Positions 7,697 to 13,288 of a stretch of DNA of 13,288 bases are shown here, piece by piece. The position numbers were made by a program, and so were the translations under genes. The notes beneath the pieces are model-generated. The model searched no databases, had not been told where the DNA came from, and saw only the letters and a program-made list of their open reading frames with translations. Positions within the stretch are counted from its first letter, which is position 1, and every line of letters starts with the position of its first letter. The stretch is from Eubacteriales Family XIII. Incertae Sedis bacterium (GTDB taxonomy: Bacteria; Bacillota; Clostridia; Peptostreptococcales; Anaerovoracaceae): NCBI GenBank assembly GCA_031289235.1, contig JAITPU010000051.1, forward strand, positions 1 through 13,288, given 5' to 3'.

Positions 7697-7714
7697 AACC
7701 GCGTCGACGCGGTT
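7697..7714. repeat. Perfect 18-bp palindrome
   Basis: AACCGCGTCGACGCGGTT equals its own reverse complement over all 18 bases. It is not followed by a T-run on either strand, so it is not a classical terminator. It lies about 80 bases upstream of the -35 of the wall operon promoter. It may be a dimeric protein-binding site, a repeat element or a cruciform. Confidence 0.7.
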
Positions 7715-7754
7715 TGTGCGAGCGCTGTGTTCGTATGCCCGCGATATTCCCCGG

Positions 7755-7774
7755 GAAAACAGAGACCCCTCTGT
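7755..7774 (-). terminator. Rho-independent terminator candidate for the PPOX-like gene
   Basis: On the minus strand a perfect 6-bp stem ACAGAG/CTCTGT with loop GGGT is followed at once by TTTTCCC. It begins 37 bases after the stop codon at 7812. The stem and T-run are short, so it may be inefficient. Confidence 0.45.
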
Positions 7775-7811
7775 CTGCTTACGGCAAAACTCTTGAACTG
7801 TAATCGCTTGT

Positions 7812-8213
7812 TTACAACGTGTAGCTTTTCAGTCCGTCCGCGAAACTGAAGGTTTCCACTTCTTCCGCGTCGATGTAGAATAATTTGAAAATCGGGTTGT
7901 CAGGCGTTTCATAAACCCCCTTGATCGTGGAGTTTTCGTCCAAAGCGCGCTTTTTCAGCGCTGCGTCCTCCGTAAAAATCACCTTGCCGCACACCGACAA
8001 AACCAGTGTGAAGTCCTTCGGGTAGGTGCAGAACGACACGTTAGGGTTGGCTTTCAGTTGGTCGTAGACCGGCTTTTGGCTGCTGGTGCAGAAATATATC
8101 TTGTTGCCGTCCGCGAACAGGTACTTGAACACTCGCGTCCGCACCTTCGCTCCGTCCTGCGTCGCCAAAACGCCATCGGGATTTTCTTTGAGAACTGTCG
8201 TGAAATCAAACAT
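7812..8213 (-). CDS. Pyridoxamine 5'-phosphate oxidase (PPOX)-like FMN-binding split-barrel protein
   Basis: A 133-residue cytosolic protein of the small PPOX class. The N-terminus NPDGVLATQDG, the following RVFKYLFADGNKIYFCTSSQKPVYDQL (28-54) and NPNVSFCTY (56-64) are the usual split-barrel strands that bind FMN or a related flavin (F420-like cofactors in some relatives). Small members of this class have varied or unknown functions, including flavin-dependent reduction, and are not the true PdxH enzyme, which is longer. The ATG at 8213 follows AGGAGGG by 7 bases. The gene is monocistronic, with a promoter at 8278-8306 and a terminator candidate downstream. It has no evident link to the wall operon. 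Confidence 0.9.
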   Translation of the reverse strand: MFDFTTVLKENPDGVLATQDGAKVRTRVFKYLFADGNKIYFCTSSQKPVYDQLKANPNVSFCTYPKDFTLVLSVCGKVIFTEDAALKKRALDENSTIKGVYETPDNPIFKLFYIDAEEVETFSFADGLKSYTL

Positions 8214-8252
8214 CGTTTTCCCTCCTGTAAATTTTATTAAAATTTTTGAGAC

Positions 8253-8282
8253 TTGACGTCCCCTGCCTTTAAATAATAGAAT
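8253..8282 (+). promoter_or_regulatory. Divergent sigma-A promoter candidate, plus strand
   Basis: TTGACG (-35) and TAGAAT (-10) are separated by 18 bases. It would give a leader of about 90 bases ending at the GGAGG of the candidate 23-residue peptide (8381-8452). It overlaps the opposite-strand promoter, so the two would compete. Confidence 0.35.
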
Positions 8283-8306
8283 AACACTGTAAATTTCTTG
8301 TGTAAA
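8278..8306 (-). promoter_or_regulatory. Sigma-A promoter candidate for the PPOX-like gene
   Basis: On the minus strand TTTACA (-35) and TATTCT (-10) are 17 bases apart. The start codon is about 65 bases downstream of the -10. The -10 overlaps that of a plus-strand promoter candidate (8253-8282). Confidence 0.55.
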
Positions 8307-8330
8307 GCAGGCGTTATTAAATGTTACATT

Positions 8331-8344
8331 GTTTTTTAAAAAAC
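8331..8344. repeat. 14-bp A/T palindrome
   Basis: GTTTTTTAAAAAAC is a perfect palindrome lying between the divergent promoters and the small peptide ORF. It may be an operator or a bent-DNA site. Its simple A/T composition makes chance likely. Confidence 0.4.
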
Positions 8345-8380
8345 TATCGGATAACCAAGGTTTTGGAGGAATAAAAAATA

Positions 8381-8452
8381 ATGCTTTTGATCAAATCTTT
8401 GAATCCGGCTCCCTGCGATTTTGATTGCAGTATCAGGGTGGGCGGGGTATAA
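8381..8452 (+). CDS. Candidate 23-residue peptide with two cysteines
   Basis: An ATG at 8381 preceded by GGAGG (11 bases upstream) opens a 23-codon frame ending in TAA: MLLIKSLNP, then APCDFDCSIRVGGV. The two cysteines are at 12 and 16. Its stop overlaps the -10 of the promoter that drives the VanY gene, so translation or transcription through it could interfere with that promoter. No known family was recognised. It could be a leader peptide, a small secreted or modified peptide, or simply chance; the good ribosome site is the main support. Confidence 0.3.
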   Translation: MLLIKSLNPAPCDFDCSIRVGGV

Positions 8453-8453
8453 T
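8425..8453 (+). promoter_or_regulatory. Strong sigma-A promoter for the VanY/thiamine pyrophosphokinase unit
   Basis: TTGCAG (-35) and a perfect TATAAT (-10) are exactly 17 bases apart. Transcription would start near 8460, giving only about 10 bases before the ATG of the PIN fragment at 8471, and about 160 bases before the VanY start. Confidence 0.7.
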
Positions 8454-8470
8454 AATCAAACGATGAAAGG

Positions 8471-8626
8471 ATGGTGTCCGCCACGAAAATGTATTTGGAC
8501 GACTGCCGCCTAAACCGTCCGTATGCCGATTTGCGCGAGGGCGCGGAACGGATGGAATCCGAGGCGGTCGTCGCGATAATCGACAGGCTCGAAAACGGCG
8601 AATGGGAGTTTTGCGGCTATGAATAA
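8471..8626 (+). pseudogene. N-terminal fragment of a PIN-domain (VapC-like) protein
   Basis: The frame encodes about 51 residues from ATG 8471 (45 from ATG 8489). MYLDDCRLNRPYADL followed by MESEAVVAIIDRLENGEWE closely matches the first 45 residues of the PIN-domain family that usually begins K-x-Y-L-D-x-C-C-L-N-R-P-F-D-D-Q. PIN proteins are nucleases, often toxins, of about 130-160 residues with further acidic residues later. Those are missing because the frame stops at TAA 8624-8626, inside the start of the VanY gene (8-base overlap). The second Cys of the family motif is Arg. No antitoxin-like gene is seen upstream. The ribosome site GAAAGG abuts ATG 8471, which is poor. It is most likely a decayed remnant, possibly now a translated leader coupled to the VanY gene. 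Confidence 0.6.
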
Positions 8627-9608
8627 AAAAAATCCGCGTTTTAAACAAAGGTCGCGGGGGAAATTCTTTCCGGCCGCCATCTTGCTTTTTTCCGCAATAC
8701 TCATTTTTTTCGGAATCAGACTCGCGGGTTGTCTGTTTACATCCGACGAAGCCGCGGACGGAGACGCCGCGTCAAAGGCCGCAAGCTCGCCCAAAAGGAC
8801 GATAAACAAGGATATCGCGGACAAGGTGAATAAGATCGCCGGCAGCAGTGTTCCGCCTACTTCCGCCTCGCTCAGAACGAAACAGGAAACTCCCCTTTCC
8901 TCGTTTCAAGACTGTTACTATTATGAATCCGCAAACAGAGAAGGCTACACACGATATCAGTCACTAAATCCTGAAATGCCGCCGGATGAAGTCGTCTGGC
9001 GTGTAAACGCGGGGCTTGACGGGGAATTTTATACAGACATAACAGATATTTCCAATCCAAACGATTTATACGTCGTCGTAAACAAACGCAATCGCCTCTC
9101 GTCTTCTTTTATCCCCGATGACATGGCGGCTCTGCCGTCAGGCGTCAGCGCGAGGAAGGACGCAGCGGAAGCCTATCGGAGGATGGCTGAAGCGGCGGCC
9201 CGTGACGGCGTCATCTTTATCCCGCAGTCAGGATACAGATCATACGATTATCAAAATCAATTGTATACAAATTATAAGGCGACAGATCCGGGAGGCGCGG
9301 ACACCTACAGCGCGAGACCCGGATTCAGCGAACATCAAACGGGGCTGGCCATTGATTTAAACATCCCCGGAAGCGGCAATCTCAGAGATTTTGTCGGTAC
9401 AGAACAAGCTGAATGGGTATCAAAAAACGCGCATCTGTTTGGGTTTATAGTCAGATATACAGAAAAAAATCGGGAGATCACAGGTTACGTGAGCGAGCCG
9501 TGGCATATACGGTATATCGGGGCCGAACACGCCGCAAAGATGAAAGAAACAGGCATCATCAGTTTCGAGGAATATAAAGTAAAGTATATCGACCATCAGC
9601 CGGAGTGA
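8619..9608 (+). CDS. D-alanyl-D-alanine carboxypeptidase, VanY/M15B family, membrane-anchored
   Basis: A 329-residue zinc peptidase that removes the terminal D-Ala from peptidoglycan stem pentapeptides outside the membrane. A basic N-terminus and one hydrophobic stretch (about 16-38) act as signal anchor. It ends in LAGC (35-38), which also fits a lipobox, so a lipoprotein is possible, although Arg34 just before it is unusual. A Ser/Ala-rich linker follows, then the M15 catalytic domain (about 150-315). The motifs are SGYRS at 204-208, SEHQTGLAIDL at 237-247 with zinc ligands His239 and Asp246, and EPWHIRYIG at 293-301 with catalytic Glu293 and third ligand His296. All key residues are present, so activity is expected. 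The ATG 8619 overlaps the end of the PIN fragment, with GGGAG about 10 bases upstream. Thiamine pyrophosphokinase follows on the same strand. Confidence 0.92.
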   Translation: MNKKNPRFKQRSRGKFFPAAILLFSAILIFFGIRLAGCLFTSDEAADGDAASKAASSPKRTINKDIADKVNKIAGSSVPPTSASLRTKQETPLSSFQDCYYYESANREGYTRYQSLNPEMPPDEVVWRVNAGLDGEFYTDITDISNPNDLYVVVNKRNRLSSSFIPDDMAALPSGVSARKDAAEAYRRMAEAAARDGVIFIPQSGYRSYDYQNQLYTNYKATDPGGADTYSARPGFSEHQTGLAIDLNIPGSGNLRDFVGTEQAEWVSKNAHLFGFIVRYTEKNREITGYVSEPWHIRYIGAEHAAKMKETGIISFEEYKVKYIDHQPE

Positions 9609-9679
9609 ACATTTATTGCTCCGCCAAAAATGGTTATTATTCAAAGGTATGCAGAGCTGGAGGCGTGTGCGCTGTAAAT

Positions 9680-10339
9680 ATGAAACGATGCGTCATAATA
9701 ACATCTTACGCGTCTCGCGCGGAATCGCCGATCCTTTCTTCAGTTTCAATCCGCCCGGACGATTATATAATATGCGCCGACGGGGGATTCGCGAAAGCGG
9801 CCGCGGAAAAAATCATCCCGGATATCGTCATCGGCGATTTCGATTCGTTCTTCGGCGAGATTCCGGCGGGCTGCCGCACTCTGCGCCTCTCCGGGGAAAA
9901 GGACGATACGGACACAATGCTGTGTCTCAGGCACGGAATTGAAAAGGGTCTCCGCGAGTTCGTCATCGCCGGAGGCGTCGGCGGGCGGCTGGATCACACC
10001 ATCGCAAACATGCAGGCCATGTCCTTCTGCATAGATCAGGGCGGCAGCATATGGATCTCGGACGGAAAAAACAGGGCGACGATGATCCGCGCGGCGCTCA
10101 CTCTTTCGCGCGGCGGCTGCGGCGGCGAGAAGTCCGGCCGTGAAATACCTCGCTATTTTTCCCTGTTCGCCTATTCCGAACGCTGTTTCGGCGTCAGCGT
10201 CGAAGGCGCAAAATATAACCTGTGCGACGCGGTTCTGGATCACAGCTTTCCCCTCGGCGTCAGCAACGAATTTGCCGGCGAAGAAGTCCTTATCAGCGTA
10301 AAATCCGGCAAGCTCCTCGTCGTTTTATCCGAAGATTAA
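9680..10339 (+). CDS. thiN: Thiamine pyrophosphokinase
   Basis: A 219-residue cytosolic enzyme that transfers pyrophosphate from ATP to thiamine, giving the cofactor thiamine diphosphate (thiamine salvage). The catalytic-domain motifs are ICADGGFAKAA at 31-41, the metal-binding GDFDS at 52-56, GEKDDTDTML at 72-81 and GGRLDHTIAN at 101-110. The C-terminal beta domain has GAKYNL at 177-182 and the expected LGVSNEF at 192-198. I chose ATG 9680 because homologous proteins begin there (MKRCVIIT) and the length then fits. The GGAGG at 9659 is a rather long 16 bases upstream; GTG 9665 in the same frame sits too close to it. It probably shares the VanY promoter; the gap is 71 bases. No TPP riboswitch is visible. 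It converges on the cardiolipin synthase gene with a 51-base gap and no clear terminator. Confidence 0.92.
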   Translation: MKRCVIITSYASRAESPILSSVSIRPDDYIICADGGFAKAAAEKIIPDIVIGDFDSFFGEIPAGCRTLRLSGEKDDTDTMLCLRHGIEKGLREFVIAGGVGGRLDHTIANMQAMSFCIDQGGSIWISDGKNRATMIRAALTLSRGGCGGEKSGREIPRYFSLFAYSERCFGVSVEGAKYNLCDAVLDHSFPLGVSNEFAGEEVLISVKSGKLLVVLSED

Positions 10340-10390
10340 AAGCGAAAATACCGGCGGACAGGCCAGGCGTTATTCTCAAGCTGCGACTGC

Positions 10391-11866
10391 TTAAAGCAGA
10401 TTTGAAAGCAGCCGCGCCACCCCTTCTTTGAATTTGATCAGCAGCGAACGGCTGCGGTAAAGCTCTTCGGTCAGTTCATGGCAGTGAGCTATATCCGCTT
10501 TGAAACTTGATTCCAGCTTGCCGGCTTCGTCCGCGTCATAAACAAACGCGTTGGCTTCAAAGTTCAGACGGAAGCTGCGGATATCGAAATTCGCGGATCC
10601 GATGGACGCCACCTCCCCGTCCACAGCCATGGTTTTCGCGTGCAGGAATCCGTTGTCATATACGTAAATCTTCGCCCCCGCTTTTAAAAGCACCGCCGAG
10701 TAGAAATAGGTCGCCCAGTACACGAACATATGATCAGGCTTGCAGGGAATCATGACGCGCACGTCAACCCCGGAAAGCGCCGCCATTTTCAGCGAATCCA
10801 GTATGCTGGCGTCCGGGACGAAGTAGGGCGTCTGGATATAGATGTTTTTTCTCGCGGAAGATATCATTTTCAGGTAGCCGTGCTTGACCTCTTCCCGTGA
10901 CGAATCCGGACCGGAAGCGACGATCTGCACGCCCGTGACGCCCGCCTGCTCCGGTTCGCTGTAATAGGCCTGCGAAATGACTATTTTTTCTTTTGAGGCA
11001 AAACGCCAGTCCAAGATGAAACGGGCGTTCATATCCTGGACGCAGCTTCCCCTCAGCCGCAAATGAGTATCCCTCCAATACCCAATTTTTTTCATATTAC
11101 CCAAATATTCCTTGCCAATGTTGAACCCCCCGAGATAACCGATCCTGTTGTCTATTACCACCAGTTTTCGGTGATTCCTGTAATTAAACTTCAGGCTGAA
11201 AATCTTCAGCTTGAAAAGCTTCACTCTGATCGGAAAGAAAAACGCGAACTTGCCTCCCGCCTGTTTGAACGGCTCCAGATGCCGATCGGAGAACTGACGG
11301 CTGCCCATAGCGTCCATAAGCAGGCGCACTTCCACACCTTCCGCAGCTTTAGCTGTTAGAGCGTCGAGAAGCGCCCGCCCTGCGCTGTCGTTTTTTACGA
11401 TATAATACTCGACACTGACTACGTATTTCGCTTCCCCGATATCGCGCAGAAGCGCGTCAAGCATCTGATTCCCGTTCGTCAGCATCTCAATCTTGTTATC
11501 CTGCGTCAGAAACGATTTCGCGTAGTTTTGATGGAGCCGGATCATACTCCGCCACTTTTCCGCCTCGGAATTTACAAACACGAATTCACCGTTTTGCATA
11601 TCCTGAATCTGCCAGCTGAGCGCCTGGTCGATAACCGACTTCTCATATTTCGTCAGCCGGAAGATGCGCTGGCGGGCGATGTTCTGCGAAAACAAAAAAT
11701 AAAAGATTATGCCCGCCACGGGCACGAGGAACAGAATCATGATCCACGCCAAAGTAGCGGACGGGTCTTTTCTTTCGAGAAAGATGATCGTCAGCGCGAT
11801 GATCAGGTTGACCACTGAAAGAACAGTTATTAAATTCGCCAAACTGAATAATGCTGGGTAATTCAT
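10391..11866 (-). CDS. cls: Cardiolipin synthase (phospholipase D superfamily)
   Basis: A 491-residue membrane enzyme that condenses two phosphatidylglycerols into cardiolipin and glycerol. Two N-terminal membrane helices (about 8-29 and 38-59) match the PLDc_N region, with FLERKDPSATLAWIM between them. Two HKD catalytic motifs follow: HRKLVVIDNRIGYLGGFN at 232-249 (His232, Lys234, Asp239) and HAKTMAVDGEVASIGSANFD at 409-428 (His409, Lys411, Asp416). Length and order are those of bacterial Cls. The ATG at 11866 has only a weak AAAAGG about 18 bases upstream, so expression may rely on coupling or on a poor site; no better start fits the family. It lies 48 bases downstream of miaB on the same strand, with a GC hairpin between. 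Confidence 0.94.
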   Translation of the reverse strand: MNYPALFSLANLITVLSVVNLIIALTIIFLERKDPSATLAWIMILFLVPVAGIIFYFLFSQNIARQRIFRLTKYEKSVIDQALSWQIQDMQNGEFVFVNSEAEKWRSMIRLHQNYAKSFLTQDNKIEMLTNGNQMLDALLRDIGEAKYVVSVEYYIVKNDSAGRALLDALTAKAAEGVEVRLLMDAMGSRQFSDRHLEPFKQAGGKFAFFFPIRVKLFKLKIFSLKFNYRNHRKLVVIDNRIGYLGGFNIGKEYLGNMKKIGYWRDTHLRLRGSCVQDMNARFILDWRFASKEKIVISQAYYSEPEQAGVTGVQIVASGPDSSREEVKHGYLKMISSARKNIYIQTPYFVPDASILDSLKMAALSGVDVRVMIPCKPDHMFVYWATYFYSAVLLKAGAKIYVYDNGFLHAKTMAVDGEVASIGSANFDIRSFRLNFEANAFVYDADEAGKLESSFKADIAHCHELTEELYRSRSLLIKFKEGVARLLSNLL

Positions 11867-11893
11867 ATATGTTATATAATAAACCTTTTAACG

Positions 11894-11907
11894 GCGGCCG
11901 AGGCCGC
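11894..11907 (-). terminator. GC-rich hairpin between miaB and cls
   Basis: The stem GCGGC/GCCGC with a 4-base loop lies 8 bases beyond the miaB stop. It is followed on the minus strand by CGTTAAAAGG, without a real T-run. It may attenuate read-through into cls or protect the mRNA end. It is weak as a terminator. Confidence 0.3.
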
Positions 11908-11914
11908 GCGTATT

Positions 11915-13288
11915 TCAACGTTGCCGCTTTACGATTTCACCATACAGGCTGAAGGTCCGCGTTTCCGTGATGAGAATATCCGCCATTTCCCCGCCCATCT
12001 CCTCTGATCCGGGAAAATTAACTACCTTGCCGGATCCGGTCCTTCCCGCCATGACTCCGGCGCAGGTTTTGCTCGGACCTTCTGCCAGCACCTTCTCGAC
12101 GCGGCCCTTATAGGCGCCGTTTTTCTCGGCGGAGATCGCGTTAAGCCTGTCCGTCAGCCGGTTAAAACGCGTGTGTTTAACATCCTCCGGCACCTGATCC
12201 GCGTATCCGGCGGCGGGCGTCCCCTCGCGGACAGAATACAGGAAGGTAAAAGCGGAATCAAAGCGCACCCGCTCGACCAGATCCATGGTCGCGGCAAAAT
12301 CCTCTTCCGTTTCCCCCGGAAATCCCGTCATGATATCTGTGGTGATCGCGATGTCCGGCAAGATATCCCGCAACTTCCCGACCAACGCGAAATATTCTTC
12401 TCTCGTGTATTTGCGGTTCATGCGTGCGAGCACGCGGTCGCTGCCGGACTGCACCGGCAGATGGATGGCGCCGCAGAGCTTGCCGCAGTCGCGGTAGGCC
12501 GCCATGAGACGGTCCGACAGATCCTTGGGATGAGACGTCATAAAACGTATCCTCTCTATGCCGTCAATCCCGTTCAACCGGTAAATCAGCTCGGAAAAGT
12601 CCACCTTTCGCCATTCACGGCAATCCCGGCCGTCATCCGTTCTTTCCGCCGCTTCTCCGCTTCCGCAGCCGCGCGGTTCGCGTCCCGCGTAAGAATTCAC
12701 GTTCTGCCCAAGCAGGGTTATCTCCTTTACGCCGCTCCGCGCCAGTTCCCGCGCCTCATCCATGATTTCCACGGGCCGCCGGCTTCTTTCCCGCCCCCTC
12801 GTATAAGGCACGACGCAATAGGTGCAGAAATTATCGCAGCCGTACATGACGCTGATATAGGCTTTAAAAAGGTATTTTCTGCGCGCGGGCAGCCCTTCCG
12901 CGATCTCGCCGCCCTCTCCCCACACTTCCACGGACTTCGCCTTTTCCAGCGCGGCGTTTTTCAGCAGCTCCGGAAATCTGTGCAGGTTATGAACGCCGAA
13001 CACTATGTCCACCCAGCCGTATTTTTTTTTCACGGCGTCCACAACGCTCTGCCGCTGCATCATGCAGCCGCACACGGCCACAATCACTTCAGGTTTTTCT
13101 TCCTTTAACTTTTTGAGCTGTCCGAGAACGCCGAAAAACCGCTTGTCCGCGTTGTCCCTGACGCTGCACGTATTCACGACGACGACAGCGGCATCCCGCC
13201 TGCCCGCGGCGGGAACATAACCCATTTCGGAAAGCAGCCCCGCGATGGTCTCCGAATCCCGCTCGTTCATCTGGCAGCCCATGGTTTC
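11915..13288 (-). CDS. miaB: tRNA-2-methylthio-N6-dimethylallyladenosine synthase MiaB (5' partial)
   Basis: A radical-SAM methylthiotransferase that adds the 2-methylthio group to i6A37 in tRNAs reading UNN codons. The frame runs off the window end: Glu-Thr precede the first visible Met, which belongs to the family motif ETxGCQMNERDSE and is not the start, so probably a few tens of residues are missing. Counting from that Met, the auxiliary-cluster cysteines are Cys3, Cys39 (VNTCSVRDNADKR) and Cys73 (GCMMQ). The radical-SAM CxxxCxxC is Cys149, Cys153 and Cys156 in YGCDNFCTYCVVPYTRGRER. LLGQNVNSY and RIRFMTSHPKDLS, typical of MiaB rather than MtaB/RimO, follow, and a TRAM-like tRNA-binding domain closes the protein. 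Between these two motifs is a charged insertion of roughly 25 residues compared with common MiaB proteins. Confidence 0.95.
   Translation of the reverse strand, partial: ETMGCQMNERDSETIAGLLSEMGYVPAAGRRDAAVVVVNTCSVRDNADKRFFGVLGQLKKLKEEKPEVIVAVCGCMMQRQSVVDAVKKKYGWVDIVFGVHNLHRFPELLKNAALEKAKSVEVWGEGGEIAEGLPARRKYLFKAYISVMYGCDNFCTYCVVPYTRGRERSRRPVEIMDEARELARSGVKEITLLGQNVNSYAGREPRGCGSGEAAERTDDGRDCREWRKVDFSELIYRLNGIDGIERIRFMTSHPKDLSDRLMAAYRDCGKLCGAIHLPVQSGSDRVLARMNRKYTREEYFALVGKLRDILPDIAITTDIMTGFPGETEEDFAATMDLVERVRFDSAFTFLYSVREGTPAAGYADQVPEDVKHTRFNRLTDRLNAISAEKNGAYKGRVEKVLAEGPSKTCAGVMAGRTGSGKVVNFPGSEEMGGEMADILITETRTFSLYGEIVKRQR

Larger units (their letters stand above)
7615..7811. other. Non-coding stretch rich in inverted repeats
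   Basis: Between the operon promoter and the stop of the PPOX-like gene I see no coding frame. The stretch holds a perfect 18-bp palindrome (7697-7714), a hairpin with a T-run (7755-7774) and a looser AGGGG/CCCCT pairing around 7673-7693. It could be a structured RNA, a repeat of the REP type or operator sites. No specific RNA family was recognised. Confidence 0.5.

Noticed and set aside
9605..9679. N-terminal extension of thiamine pyrophosphokinase starting at GTG 9605 that would overlap the VanY stop
   Set aside because: The extra 25 residues do not resemble the start of the family, there is no ribosome site before the GTG, and the length from ATG 9680 fits the family.
10385..10397. CTGC/GCAG hairpin between thiamine pyrophosphokinase and cls as a shared terminator
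   Set aside because: The stem is only 4 bp, overlaps the cls stop codon, and has no T-run on either strand.
12173..13108. 311-residue plus-strand open frame over miaB
   Set aside because: It lies fully antisense to miaB, whose motifs are unmistakable. Its composition (His, Arg, Phe rich) is that of a shadow frame.
1..13288. CRISPR array, tRNA or rRNA genes, prophage attachment sites
   Set aside because: No regularly spaced direct repeats, no cloverleaf-like sequence with a T-loop GTTCRA box in a sensible position, and no rRNA-like stretch were seen on either strand.

Overview
The window looks like a chromosomal stretch of a Gram-positive, probably clostridial (Firmicutes), bacterium. The supporting signs are strong AGGAGG-type ribosome binding sites, good sigma-A promoter matches, a streptococcal-style MurE, a DUF975 membrane protein, a VanY-type carboxypeptidase and a cardiolipin synthase with a two-helix N-terminus. 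This placement is inferred from gene content; no rRNA or tRNA gene is present to confirm it. From about 2.4 kb onward the DNA is GC-rich. The first 2 kb is visibly AT-rich and looks acquired.

Layout. (1) 1-2004 (+): the 3' part of a large, helix-rich protein that starts before the window. It tentatively resembles the C-terminal region (DUF4020-like) of SIR2-type anti-phage proteins. (2) 2005-2391: a junk-like junction holding an internally deleted IS256-family transposase remnant and a possible bidirectional terminator. (3) 2392-2964 (-): an NADPH-dependent FMN reductase with its own promoter. (4) 3097-7535 (-): a four-gene operon in transcription order DUF975 membrane protein, D-aspartate-ligase-like ATP-grasp enzyme, aspartate/glutamate racemase, and MurE-like ligase. 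It is driven by a strong promoter at 7586-7614. (5) 7615-7811: a non-coding stretch with several inverted repeats. (6) 7812-8213 (-): a pyridoxamine-phosphate-oxidase-like flavoprotein. (7) 8214-8473: divergent promoter region with a candidate 23-residue peptide. (8) 8471-10339 (+): a truncated PIN-domain fragment overlapping the start of a VanY-type D-Ala-D-Ala carboxypeptidase, followed by thiamine pyrophosphokinase. (9) 10391-11866 (-): cardiolipin synthase. (10) 11915-13288 (-): miaB, cut by the window end.

How the genes fit together. The most interesting unit is the 3.1-7.5 kb operon. The racemase would make D-Asp, the ATP-grasp ligase would activate it and attach it to the side chain of a peptidoglycan stem residue, and the MurE-like ligase (closest in motifs to the lysine-adding streptococcal type) would supply the diamino acid that accepts it. 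This is the logic of an L-Lys-D-Asp (A4-alpha) peptidoglycan bridge, as in Enterococcus faecium and Lactococcus. Here, however, it is packed into one operon with its own MurE, whose substrate-selecting loop is altered, and with a translationally coupled membrane protein. The nearby VanY-type carboxypeptidase also acts on stem peptides. The remaining genes (FMN reductase, PPOX protein, thiamine pyrophosphokinase, cardiolipin synthase, miaB) are ordinary housekeeping or accessory metabolism.
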